Shown: one piece after another, positions 8,395-16,411 of the stretch
How the letters are laid out: every line of letters begins with the position of its first letter
Position numbering within the stretch: position 1 is the first letter of the stretch
From: Nostoc sp. NMS2
GTDB taxonomy: Bacteria; Cyanobacteriota; Cyanobacteriia; Cyanobacteriales; Nostocaceae
Direction of reading: 5' to 3'
Length of the DNA stretch: 38,046 nt
NCBI RefSeq assembly: GCF_017115105.1
Contig: NZ_JABXKH010000171.1
Span: 1-38,046 of the forward strand
Translations under genes and position numbers: made by a program
The notes under the pieces: model-generated
What the model saw: only the letters and a program-made list of their open reading frames with translations
Told to the model about the DNA's origin: nothing
Databases searched by the model: none

Positions 8395-9132
8395 TTAAGT
8401 TGGAAGGTCGAATAAAACTGTGGTCATATAATTTTCTGCCCAAGCTGGGCCAAAGGCTTTTTCTAGTACGCGGCGAGTTTTATCGTTTTTCTGCTGTTTG
8501 GTGCAGTAGTTTTGTTGTCCAGCGAGATTTTGTGTAACTTGTTCAACTGAAACAGGATGTGAAGCGATCGCTTGGATACAATGAATGTCTAAAAATTCTC
8601 GCACCCGCGACAGAAATATTGCTTCTTCTTCTGGGGAACTGGGGCGCACAAAGATGCAAAAATCCGAAAAAATATTTCCCCATTCTGGTAATTCACGGGG
8701 TTGCGAAAAGTTAAGCACTGGTAGCTGTGCCAGTGCAGTAGTATAAGATTCTGGTAAGGTGCGCTCTAATTGGATAGGAGAAAGGTCTGCGATCGCTGCA
8801 CTAATTTGACCTCTACCCCCAACTAAATCGCAACCAAACATCGGCAGATTGTATTCTGGACGAGGAAACATGACGCAGTGCAAAATATCCAGCATATTTC
8901 CGATTTTTGCCAGTTCCAAGTGCATTTTCCGAAACTGGGGCGTTTGATAGCAGCGATTTTCAATCGTCAGTTTTTCGCCTTCTAGTCTACCTTCCACATA
9001 CCCCAACTCATCAGGCAAATGGTAGGGCGATAGATCCAGGTGCTGATGCCAAGCTGCCTCAATACAATCAGCTAGCTGACGAATTAGGGGATGTTGTTGC
9101 TCACGCAGCGAGGGCATAGAAGTAAATGACAT
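8395..9132 (-). CDS. pcyA: Phycocyanobilin:ferredoxin oxidoreductase
   Basis: 245 residues, the normal length of PcyA. It reduces biliverdin IXalpha to phycocyanobilin in two two-electron steps using ferredoxin, supplying the chromophore for phycobilisomes and phytochromes. The diagnostic core HCVMFPRPEYNLPMFGCDLVGG is present, with H85 and D102 corresponding to the catalytic His and Asp of the Synechocystis enzyme and E73 to the third active-site acid. The C-terminal region with WAENYMTTVLFDLPT is also typical. Cytoplasmic, no signal. It is transcribed alone and divergently from the small gene at 9334. Starting ATG 9132 gives the familiar short N-terminus before LREQQHPLIRQLADCIE. Confidence 0.95.
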   Translation of the reverse strand: MSFTSMPSLREQQHPLIRQLADCIEAAWHQHLDLSPYHLPDELGYVEGRLEGEKLTIENRCYQTPQFRKMHLELAKIGNMLDILHCVMFPRPEYNLPMFGCDLVGGRGQISAAIADLSPIQLERTLPESYTTALAQLPVLNFSQPRELPEWGNIFSDFCIFVRPSSPEEEAIFLSRVREFLDIHCIQAIASHPVSVEQVTQNLAGQQNYCTKQQKNDKTRRVLEKAFGPAWAENYMTTVLFDLPT

Positions 9133-9333
9133 AAGCTAGTTGGGAATGCGATCTAATGCCCAGTCTACAACCTGTCGTGCCACACCTGTTGTAGTCTGCA
9201 ATATAAGCAAACACTTCCACCCAGCCAACGTAAAGTTATACGACAGATGCTTTTCACAAATATTATTTATTTTGTAGTCTAGGTTACAGAAATAATTTTA
9301 CATTAGCCCATTTGTGAAGGCTAATAGAAAGCT

Positions 9334-9543
9334 ATGAAACTAGATTCTCATAGACCAAATTTTGCTGTGCAACCAAGAAGGCAGAATCTGGAAAATTTAA
9401 ATTGGGTAAACCTTTTGCAACTTCCCAACCCCTTTAGTTTTGACGAAGCACTTTTATTGTGTCCGATTTCAGCAGATGAGTGGCTAGCCTGGATTCCAGA
9501 TCATGGGGAGGCGATACTCAATATTAGGCATTTTTATCACTAA
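9334..9543 (+). CDS. Small cyanobacterial protein, unknown function
   Basis: 69 residues with composition of a real soluble protein. An Arg/Gln/Asn-rich N-terminus (about 20 residues) is followed by NLNWVNLLQLPNPFSFDEALLLCPISADEWLAWIPDHGEAILN, which looks like a compact conserved core. Single Cys at about residue 43. There is no membrane helix or signal peptide. The ATG follows AATAGAAAGCT, a weak ribosome site, and the gene sits divergently from pcyA across 200 bases. I do not recognise the family and context gives no function. Confidence 0.65.
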   Translation: MKLDSHRPNFAVQPRRQNLENLNWVNLLQLPNPFSFDEALLLCPISADEWLAWIPDHGEAILNIRHFYH

Positions 9544-9566
9544 GTGTTGTTCTATAGGATTATCTC

Positions 9567-9765
9567 AGAGGTTGTTTTAAAGGTGTTTGGCTGTGCTTTT
9601 AGGCACTTCTTTATCCCCTTAAAAAGGGGTGAACTGGAATTAAAGTCCCCCTTTTTAAGGGGAGTCACTGCGGTCTTGGGGTCTACCCAAATGAAGCAAG
9701 TGGCGTGGATTTAGGGGGATCTAGAACGTTTTGTTACCGAGAATAGGACTTTTAAAACATCCTCT
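9567..9765. mobile_element. MITE-like element with 15-base inverted ends
   Basis: Outer ends AGAGGTTGTTTTAAA (9567-9581) and TTTAAAACATCCTCT (9751-9765) are inverted repeats with one mismatch. Internally, CCCCTTAAAAAGGGG-type palindromes and a GTCCCCCTTTTTAAGGGG stretch form further hairpins. Length 199 bases, no coding capacity. Internal parts look like the abundant GGGGGATTTAGGGGGATC repeats of Nostocales. Confidence 0.6.
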
Positions 9766-9773
9766 AAGTGATA

Positions 9774-9885
9774 ACTATAGCTTTTCCTAATTAAATGAGG
9801 TACTTCATAGCCCCCTATCGAAGAGCGGGGAGGGGGTTGGGGGTGGGGTTTTTGTACCTCACTTAACTGGGAACCGCTATATAGT
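9774..9885. mobile_element. Second MITE-like element adjoining the first
   Basis: Ends ACTATAGC (9774) and GCTATATAGT (to 9885) are inverted, and the similarity continues inward with gaps through AATTAAATGAGGTAC against GTACCTCACTTAACT. The inner part is a G-rich stretch. Length about 112 bases, separated by only 8 bases from the preceding element. No coding capacity. Confidence 0.55.
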
Positions 9886-9951
9886 GAAAAATTTTTCCTA
9901 ATTAAATTGAATGATCAAGATTGTTGCAGATCATCGCCTAAAAATTCCAAC

Positions 9952-12258
9952 TTATCTGATTATCTGATTCACAACAGATGTACTCTGAATACGCCATTTA
10001 CCTCGTTCTCGAATCAAATCATACCGAACTCTCAATTTATCGTTAGAAGAGTTTTTAAACTGATCATTTTCATATAACTGCGACACTTCCTTGACCGTAG
10101 CTTCCACTGCGGCACGATCTGCAAATAAATTAATTCTCTCAACAGATTCTATCTTCAAACTATGGTCGTACTTGCGGTAGCGATTGTCTGACCTATTTTG
10201 TTGAGCAATCAGCCGCCATTGAGATAAAGCTGAACCAGCTAAAATTTGCTCTAAATTATTAATCTCATGATTTGGCCCTAAAGCTGCGGCTTTAGTAGAT
10301 AACCAAGTGCTAATAACTTTCTCTGCCTCTGCATTTGTTAAAGGGCCTTCTTCTGATTCTGGTTTACTGTTTGGAGGGGGAATAGATAATGGTGGTTGAT
10401 TTATCTGTACAAACAACTGTACATCACGCAGAGAGGGTGGAGGAAAAAACAGATTTTTTAACCATCCAAAAGTTGTTGTGGCTAACACCCAGAAAACTAA
10501 TATACTCACCAAAGAAATAAACACTCTCCATACCAACCGTGTTTTCCCTTCTATAGTGTTCGCAAAAGTTCGCCGCCGTCGGGGACGACGAGAATGAGGA
10601 CGATTATCTGGTATGCGCTCTCGGCTAGCAGATGGAGTGGGTTTTCTGTGCCTACGCTTTTGGTTATGACCGGATGCAGCACTCTTAGCTGAACCGTTCA
10701 AACGCTCCTTTGTGCCTCTGCTCATCCTTTCAGCAGCAGGAACCTCTGATTTTTCACTTCCAGATGAATTCCACATAAGTGGTGATGAGTTTAGATATTC
10801 AGACGTTTCTTTTATTGGTGTTTCTGGCAAATCTGGGTTAGGTATTCTGCTGTGATTAAATGACGCTGAAGTCTTAGTTGAATTGTTATGAAAATGAGGA
10901 CTCTTTGTCTTGGGCTGGGGAAAATATTGGGGGTTAATTACAGCCCATTCATTAGTTGTTTCTGCATCAGTTGGGAGTGCTTCTAAATAAGCTTGCACCT
11001 GTTGGTTAGCAAAGTAATCTTTTAGGAAAGCTTGCTGGTTTGCTAAATCTCGAAAATGGGGAAAGACTTCGTGTTGCAGCCACTGTTCTGCATATAGACA
11101 CAGACCCGGTAACAAATCTGGAGAGTCTTGAGATTTTTCCCGAATAAAAGCTAAAGCTTCGTACTCCTGGCTAAGTTCTAAAACACGAGTTGCTTCTTCA
11201 GTTTGTCCTAACAGTAAGGCACATAGTGACTGTTCTAAATGTACATCTTGGCGCTTGCCCAGACGCACAAGCATTTGTCTTGCTTGACGAATTAAAGCAG
11301 GTTGCCGTTGAGCAAATCCTCGCGCTATCAAGGCATAAACAGCTAAGTACGTGGCAACAGCAGAAGAACGTTTGCTTTGAGCTTCAAATAACTTGTGCTG
11401 CTCTGCGACTGTTAGGTGGTTGCGTAACTGCTGGATAAATCGCAGAAAGTCATCTATGTTTAAACCCGATTCATCATTGTTCGTGCCATCAATCCCGCCA
11501 CGATCTTCTAAGAGATTTTGCAATAATTCTAAGCCTTGGCTGCGTTCGGCAGTCTTTTCTTGAGGTAGTGCAAGCAACTCTAAAATTCGATATGGCCGCA
11601 ATTTGTAAAGATCAGCCTGAATTTCTGCCTGGATACTGGAGAATAAACCTTCGCGTACTAGCAGTTCTTGACCAGTTTCTAGGGATATGGCGGCATTTTC
11701 GTAGTGACCTTGCTGCCACTGTTCCCGACCTAATTCTAGACAGGCAAGGGCAACAGTGAGAACAACATCTGGGTGTTCAGCACTTTCATAAATTTCTTCG
11801 GCTGCTAAATTATTGCTTTTTCTTGCACTTGTAGCACTATTTTTATTTACTAAGTACGGACGACCTAGTTTGAGTACAAGTTCGTATTCCCCTAACTCTT
11901 GCAAAATTAATAAAGCGCCAACTAGTTCGTCTTGGGTAATTTCGATACCAAGACTCTGGGTGTCAATACCCCTTTTAGTGCTTTCTGGACGATTTTCCAG
12001 TGCTACTGCGGCAGCAGCAAGGTTATCAGGGTCATAGGCGTGGGCAAGATAAAGCTGATCGTAGGTACTGCGTTGTTTTGGATCTGATAAAACCACGTAA
12101 GCTTCTTCTATGAGTTGTTTACGAGAAGAAATTGCTGCCTGAGAATACTCACGTCGTGGCAATTGTACAATGCGATCGCTGTATGCCTGTCGCAATTGTT
12201 CTTCACTTGCCGCTAACGGTAGTCCTAAAATTCGGTAGTAATCTAGCGGAATTCGCAC
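9952..12258 (-). CDS. ftn2: Divisome protein Ftn2/ZipN (ARC6 homologue)
   Basis: 768 residues, close to the usual size of Ftn2/ZipN/ARC6. The N-terminal J-like domain (residues 3-70, LDYYRILGLPLAASEEQLRQAY ... EEAYVVLSDPKQRSTYDQ) lacks the HPD tripeptide, so it is not expected to stimulate an Hsp70. A long helical, TPR-like cytoplasmic region follows, then a basic and serine-rich linker (about 500-566, rich in Arg/Lys), one membrane helix at about 577-598 and a periplasmic ARC6/IMS domain ending at the C-terminus. In cyanobacteria it tethers FtsZ to the membrane and recruits other division proteins (family knowledge). Monocistronic by position. Start ATG 12258 gives the conserved MRIPLDYY beginning. 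Confidence 0.92.
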   Translation of the reverse strand: MRIPLDYYRILGLPLAASEEQLRQAYSDRIVQLPRREYSQAAISSRKQLIEEAYVVLSDPKQRSTYDQLYLAHAYDPDNLAAAAVALENRPESTKRGIDTQSLGIEITQDELVGALLILQELGEYELVLKLGRPYLVNKNSATSARKSNNLAAEEIYESAEHPDVVLTVALACLELGREQWQQGHYENAAISLETGQELLVREGLFSSIQAEIQADLYKLRPYRILELLALPQEKTAERSQGLELLQNLLEDRGGIDGTNNDESGLNIDDFLRFIQQLRNHLTVAEQHKLFEAQSKRSSAVATYLAVYALIARGFAQRQPALIRQARQMLVRLGKRQDVHLEQSLCALLLGQTEEATRVLELSQEYEALAFIREKSQDSPDLLPGLCLYAEQWLQHEVFPHFRDLANQQAFLKDYFANQQVQAYLEALPTDAETTNEWAVINPQYFPQPKTKSPHFHNNSTKTSASFNHSRIPNPDLPETPIKETSEYLNSSPLMWNSSGSEKSEVPAAERMSRGTKERLNGSAKSAASGHNQKRRHRKPTPSASRERIPDNRPHSRRPRRRRTFANTIEGKTRLVWRVFISLVSILVFWVLATTTFGWLKNLFFPPPSLRDVQLFVQINQPPLSIPPPNSKPESEEGPLTNAEAEKVISTWLSTKAAALGPNHEINNLEQILAGSALSQWRLIAQQNRSDNRYRKYDHSLKIESVERINLFADRAAVEATVKEVSQLYENDQFKNSSNDKLRVRYDLIRERGKWRIQSTSVVNQIIR

Positions 12259-13024
12259 AGCCTACTTCCCCTGCACCGTGATCAACATAATTCACCTAGA
12301 GCTTTCCAGGCCTGTAAAACTGTGCCATAAAAATGCCGTATAGAATTTACTCTACAAGTGTATATTGCAACAACTCGTTTTGTACCTTCCCGAAATTTTG
12401 AGTCACATTCTAGTACTAATTTTTTGCTTTCGCCTAGAAAGCCTCAATTGTTTGTCTTAATTCTTAGTATTTTTGTTTAACACGACTATTATCAGCCTTC
12501 GATACCACAAACCACAACTACCGCTTTGAATCACGGCATAAATGTTGTGGTTGCAAGAATCTATTGATGATTGATTTTTTTGAGACTTTCCCAGTATGGA
12601 GTAACAAAAATACTACTATTGGGGATTGACCCTGATAACAAGAGAACAAAATGATATCATAATTAACCTTTAATTACAATTACCTATTTGGGTATATAGA
12701 TTTTTGCTTCATTTTTTTTAAATTGTTAATGGATATGCAGAAAGCAGTCTGTCTTGATTGCTAGTCTATGAAGGGGAATAGTGAGAGAGAAAAACCCAAA
12801 GCGATATATATTATCGTTAAAGTCAACTCCTTACGGGGCATGGGCTGAAAAGTTAAAAATCAAAAATTAAAAGTTCAGCTATTCCCTAAGACCCTTTTTT
12901 GGTGCATAAATAAAGTTTGATTGTTGAGTCTTGCAAACGCTACCCTGTTAAAAGCTGAGGTGTTATCAGACCAACTTATTTAAGACCGTAACTTTAAGTT
13001 GTACAACAGGGATACTCAAAAATA
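12259..13024. other. Long ftn2-pdhA spacer
   Basis: 766 bases between divergent ftn2 and pdhA. It is AT-rich with an AAAGTTAAAAATCAAAAATTAAAAGT stretch of simple repeats near 12850. I could find no open frame, tRNA or strong terminator. It must contain the promoters of both flanking genes; none is unambiguous. Confidence 0.5.
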
Positions 13025-14059
13025 ATGGTTCAAGAGCGGACTTTACCCACATTTAATCCTGCTACTACGCATATCACTAAGGAAGAAGGGTTACGGTTGT
13101 ATGAGGACATGGTATTAGGACGCTTGTTTGAAGACAAGTGCGCTGAAATGTACTACAGGGGCAAAATGTTTGGTTTTGTCCATTTGTACAACGGTCAAGA
13201 AGCCGTTTGCAGTGGTGTTGTCCAGTCAATGCGACCGGGTGAAGATTATGTTTGTAGTACTTACCGCGACCACGTTCATGCTCTGAGTGCGGGAGTACCA
13301 GCAAGAGAGGTAATGGCAGAATTATTTGGCAAAGCCACAGGTTGCAGCAAAGGGCGCGGTGGTTCCATGCACATGTTTTCTGCGGAGCATCGTTTGCTGG
13401 GTGGCTATGCTTTTGTGGCTGAGGGAATTCCTGTAGCAGCTGGAGCCGCCTTTCAAAGCAAATACCGCCGTGAAGTGCTGGGAGATAAAAACGCTGACCA
13501 AGTGACAGCTTGCTTTTTTGGCGATGGTGCAGCTAACAATGGTCAGTTTTTCGAGACACTAAATATGGCAGCCCTCTGGAAACTGCCAATTCTTTTTGTA
13601 GTCGAAAATAATAAGTGGGCAATTGGGATGTCTCACGAGCGGGCCACTTCCCAGCCAGAGATTTATAAAAAAGCCAGTGCATTTAACATGGTGGGCGTGG
13701 AAGTAGATGGTATGGATGTTCTAGCAGTCCGAGCCGTGGCTCAAGAAGCCGTAGCTCGGGCCCGTGCAGGTGAAGGCCCAACATTAATTGAGGCTCTTAC
13801 TTACCGCTTCCGTGGTCACTCCTTGGCTGACCCAGATGAAATGCGGAGCAAGGCTGAAAAAGAATTCTGGTTTGCCCGTGACCCAATTAAGAAGTTGGCA
13901 GCTTATTTGCTGGAGCAAAATCTAGCGGATGAGGGAGAAATTAAAGCAATTGATCGTAAAATTCAGGATGTAATCGACGAAGCCGTTAAGTTCGCCGAAA
14001 GCAGCCCTGAACCAGACCCCAGCGAGTTATATCGTTTCGTGTTTGCAGAAGACGAATAA
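13025..14059 (+). CDS. pdhA: Pyruvate dehydrogenase E1 component, alpha subunit
   Basis: 344 residues. It is the thiamine-diphosphate-binding subunit that decarboxylates pyruvate in the pyruvate dehydrogenase complex and, with the beta subunit (not in this window), transfers the acetyl group to E2 lipoate. Seen: the substrate loop YRGKMFGFVHLYNGQEAV, a GRGGSMHMFS motif (about 111-119), the TDP motif GDGAANNGQFFETLNMAALW at 166-185 ending in VVENN, and the C-terminal YRFRGHSLADPDEMR loop. Cytoplasmic, normal length. The start ATG follows an AT-rich leader. As usual in cyanobacteria, pdhA is not next to pdhB. The aldose epimerase homologue follows 155 bases later on the same strand. Confidence 0.95.
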   Translation: MVQERTLPTFNPATTHITKEEGLRLYEDMVLGRLFEDKCAEMYYRGKMFGFVHLYNGQEAVCSGVVQSMRPGEDYVCSTYRDHVHALSAGVPAREVMAELFGKATGCSKGRGGSMHMFSAEHRLLGGYAFVAEGIPVAAGAAFQSKYRREVLGDKNADQVTACFFGDGAANNGQFFETLNMAALWKLPILFVVENNKWAIGMSHERATSQPEIYKKASAFNMVGVEVDGMDVLAVRAVAQEAVARARAGEGPTLIEALTYRFRGHSLADPDEMRSKAEKEFWFARDPIKKLAAYLLEQNLADEGEIKAIDRKIQDVIDEAVKFAESSPEPDPSELYRFVFAEDE

Positions 14060-14138
14060 ATTTTGGGGAATGGGGAGGAAGGGAGCAGGGAGCAGGGGAG
14101 AAGAGTTTTTCCCTCAGCAAGAGCAGCAGCCCCTCTGT

Positions 14139-14200
14139 CCAATTCCCAATCCCCAATTCCCAATGCCCAATGCCCAATGCCCAATGCCCAATGCCCAATT
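14139..14200. repeat. CCAATGC heptamer tandem array (STRR)
   Basis: Eight full 7-base units plus a partial one: CCAATTC, CCAATCC, CCAATTC, then five CCAATGC and CCAATT. The array fills much of the pdhA-galM spacer and ends 13 bases before the proposed GTG start, leaving just enough room for the ribosome site. Confidence 0.95.
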
Positions 14201-14213
14201 AGGACTAAAATTT

Positions 14214-15083
14214 GTGTTTAGCATTGCAGTTCAACAGCAACAGTACAAGACGTACATTCTTTCTGACGAAGCCGCTAGTTCTCAATTGGAAGTCGTACCA
14301 GAACGCGGTGGGATCATCACCCGTTGGCGCATTCAAGGACAAGAAATTTTCTACTTGGACACTGAACGCTTTACTCATCCTGAGTTGAGTGTCAGAGGTG
14401 GGAACCCAATTTTGTTTCCTATTTGTGGCAATCTCCCAGATAATACTTACACTCATAACGGGCAAAAATATACTCTCAAACAACATGGTTTTGCCCGTGA
14501 GTTGCCGTGGAAAGTAACAGAACAAGAAACTGGAGATAAAGCTAGTCTCACTGTTGTTCTTGATAGCAATGAGCAAACTAAGGCAGTTTATCCTTTTGAT
14601 TTTCAACTGGCTTTCACCTACGAACTTCAAGGTAATACCCTAGAAGTTCGGCAGCAGTATAAAAACTTGTCATCTACACCAATGCCCTTTTCGGCTGGTT
14701 TCCATCCCTACTTTCTGTGTGGTGATAAAACTCAGCTAGAGATTGAAATTCCCTCAAAGCAGTATCAAGACAATCAAACTAAGGAATTTCACTCTTTTGA
14801 CGGCAATTTTGATTTTAGCCGTGATGAAATTGATTTTGCTTTTGGACAGCTAACAAGTAAATCGGCCACTGCGATAGATGGCAGCCGGAAGTTAAAACTT
14901 ACTTTGGATTATGATGATTTCTCTACCTGGCTGGTATTTTGGACAGTCAAGGGCAAAGAATTTTACTGTCTAGAACCGTGGAGTGCCACCCGTAACTCTC
15001 TCAATACTGGTGATAACCTGACTGTGTTAGCACCAGGGGCCAGCCACACAGCATCTGTAAGGTTGACGGCTAATTTTTTCTAA
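14214..15083 (+). CDS. Aldose 1-epimerase family protein
   Basis: 289 residues from GTG 14214. The frame is open back to 14043, but those codons only translate the G-rich and heptamer repeats. GTG 14214 has AGGA 9 bases upstream and gives a family-like N-terminus (FSIAVQQQQYKTYILSD). It belongs to the galactose mutarotase-like beta-sandwich fold. Visible landmarks are RGGNPILFPICGNLPDN, the conserved histidine region LKQHGFARELPW, FSAGFHPYFL with the second His, and the acidic CLEPWSATRNSLNTGD near the C-terminus. Members interconvert sugar anomers or bind hexose-6-phosphates (YeaD type); the exact substrate is uncertain. It may be co-transcribed with pdhA through the repeat. Confidence 0.85.
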   Translation: MFSIAVQQQQYKTYILSDEAASSQLEVVPERGGIITRWRIQGQEIFYLDTERFTHPELSVRGGNPILFPICGNLPDNTYTHNGQKYTLKQHGFARELPWKVTEQETGDKASLTVVLDSNEQTKAVYPFDFQLAFTYELQGNTLEVRQQYKNLSSTPMPFSAGFHPYFLCGDKTQLEIEIPSKQYQDNQTKEFHSFDGNFDFSRDEIDFAFGQLTSKSATAIDGSRKLKLTLDYDDFSTWLVFWTVKGKEFYCLEPWSATRNSLNTGDNLTVLAPGASHTASVRLTANFF

Positions 15084-15144
15084 ACCCCTTTACAAATCTA
15101 CAGATATATATGCTATGATGGCAAAGTTGCGAAATGCAGCGAAA

Positions 15145-15216
15145 GGGTCGCTAACTCAACGGTAGAGTACTCGGCTTTTAACCGATTAGTTCCGGGTTCG
15201 AATCCCGGGCGACCCA
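15145..15216 (+). tRNA. trnK: tRNA-Lys (anticodon UUU)
   Basis: A 72-base cloverleaf: acceptor GGGTCGC/GCGACCC with discriminator A, D arm ACTC/GAGT, anticodon loop CTTTTAA (anticodon TTT), anticodon stem TCGG/CCGA with one unpaired outer pair, and T arm CCGGG-TTCGAAT-CCCGG. CCA is not encoded; the next bases are TATAA. It lies on the same strand and 61 bases after the epimerase gene. Confidence 0.95.
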
Positions 15217-15574
15217 TATAAAAGTTTAAGGAATATTGGCTGAAGCTTTTGAGATGAAAGCAGAGGCGAGTTTTGTTATTAGGAAAATTGTTAGGACTGA
15301 CGCAAATAATAGCCGAAACTCTAATTTTCAGGTAGGGGCAATTCATGAATTGCCTCTACAATGTCTACCTTTGCATAAGTCCTATTTGTGAATGCGATCG
15401 CTCTGGAGAACAAAAATTTTCGGATAAGCGATCGCTTTTGGTGGTAATCAAAAAAGATTGCAATTCATAGAAATTAACTAATTTTGATAGTTAATTCAGT
15501 GATTTTACGGATACTTGGTGAAGGTTGAAAGTGAATAAATAAAGGAGTTTGAGCTTTTCAACTGGAAGTAGTAA
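15217..15574. other. Spacer between tRNA-Lys and the sigma factor gene
   Basis: 358 bases. It contains a GGCAATTCATGAATTGCC palindrome near 15338-15355 (a common dispersed repeat) and two HIP1 sites around 15396 and 15428. No gene seen. The conserved block found before the first and third secreted genes is not present upstream of the sigma gene. Confidence 0.5.
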
Positions 15575-16411
15575 ATGCAGGCAATTTTGGGGCAAAAAGC
15601 CTTTATTTCCTTAGCAGGGCTGGAAACTGAGAACCGATGGTCAAAACAAATGCGATCGCAGGGATTGTCTGGGAGCGATCGCGACTTTTGGCAGTTATGG
15701 GCACAACATCAAGATTATTTTTACAGTCATTGCTTACGGTGGATGAGTGGTAATCCTACAGATGCTGAAGATGCACTGAGTCAGGCAATGCTCAAAGCCT
15801 GGAATGAATGGCCAAAATATGCCGGAAAAATCACCAATACCAAAGCTTGGTTGAGTCGAATAATACATAACCTCTGTATCGATATCCATCGAAAACGCCA
15901 GCGCGAAAAGATGGAAAACCTTGAGGATATTCAATGTGTAGCTCAGGCAGCAGTCAGTTGCAGCCTAGAATCTGCTGAATCAGAAATTTTTCGTCATGAA
16001 CTGAGGGCATATCTAAACCACAAAATTGAGTCCTTACCACCTAGACTGCGCGACCCTTTTATCCTCCGCTATTGTCAAGACAAGTCCTACAGAGACATTG
16101 CCAAGGAACTGTCCCTCTCTGAAGAGAATATTCGCAAGCGGGTTAAACAGGCGCAAACTATTCTGCAAAAGCAGTTAAACAAGTATTTGGCAGGGGAAGA
16201 TGACACTTCTTTAGATTCCCTCTCACCATCTTTAAAATCGATGATTCCAATGGTGGAATCCCAACCTGATGAAACCGCGATCTCTGATTGGGAAGCGGCA
16301 ATAACAACAAAAAGCATCATCGAAGAAATTAATTATAAAGTAAGCGTGATATGGTTGGAAACCTTGCCACATATTTGGTACAGTCCTCCCAGTCCTCTGG
16401 GGTGGACATAA
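15575..16411 (+). CDS. ECF-like RNA polymerase sigma factor
   Basis: 278 residues. Region 2 is at about 40-110 (FWQLWAQHQDYFYSHCLRWM, then DAEDALSQAMLKAW and AWLSRIIHNLCIDIHRKRQ) and region 4 at about 145-200 (IESLPPRLRDPFILRYCQDKSYRDIAKELSLSEENIRKRV, a helix-turn-helix). There is no region 1 or 3, as in ECF (group 4) sigma factors. A C-terminal extension of about 78 residues follows, acidic and serine-rich. The start at 15575 has GGAAG 9 bases upstream; M27 is an alternative. No anti-sigma factor gene is adjacent. Instead a TPR protein gene overlaps the 3' end by 10 bases (GTG 16402), suggesting translational coupling. Targets are unknown; the secreted genes at 18063-20214 are candidates. 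Confidence 0.85.
   Translation: MQAILGQKAFISLAGLETENRWSKQMRSQGLSGSDRDFWQLWAQHQDYFYSHCLRWMSGNPTDAEDALSQAMLKAWNEWPKYAGKITNTKAWLSRIIHNLCIDIHRKRQREKMENLEDIQCVAQAAVSCSLESAESEIFRHELRAYLNHKIESLPPRLRDPFILRYCQDKSYRDIAKELSLSEENIRKRVKQAQTILQKQLNKYLAGEDDTSLDSLSPSLKSMIPMVESQPDETAISDWEAAITTKSIIEEINYKVSVIWLETLPHIWYSPPSPLGWT

Noticed and set aside
13963..14198. Minus-strand open frames translating as GIGHWALGIGHWELG
   Set aside because: They are translations of the CCAATGC heptamer array on the opposite strand, with no coding character.
15113..15346. A 77-codon minus-strand open frame containing MGRPGFEPGTNRLK
   Set aside because: It is antisense to tRNA-Lys at 15145-15216; the GRPGFEPGTNR string is the well-known false translation of a tRNA T arm and anticodon arm.
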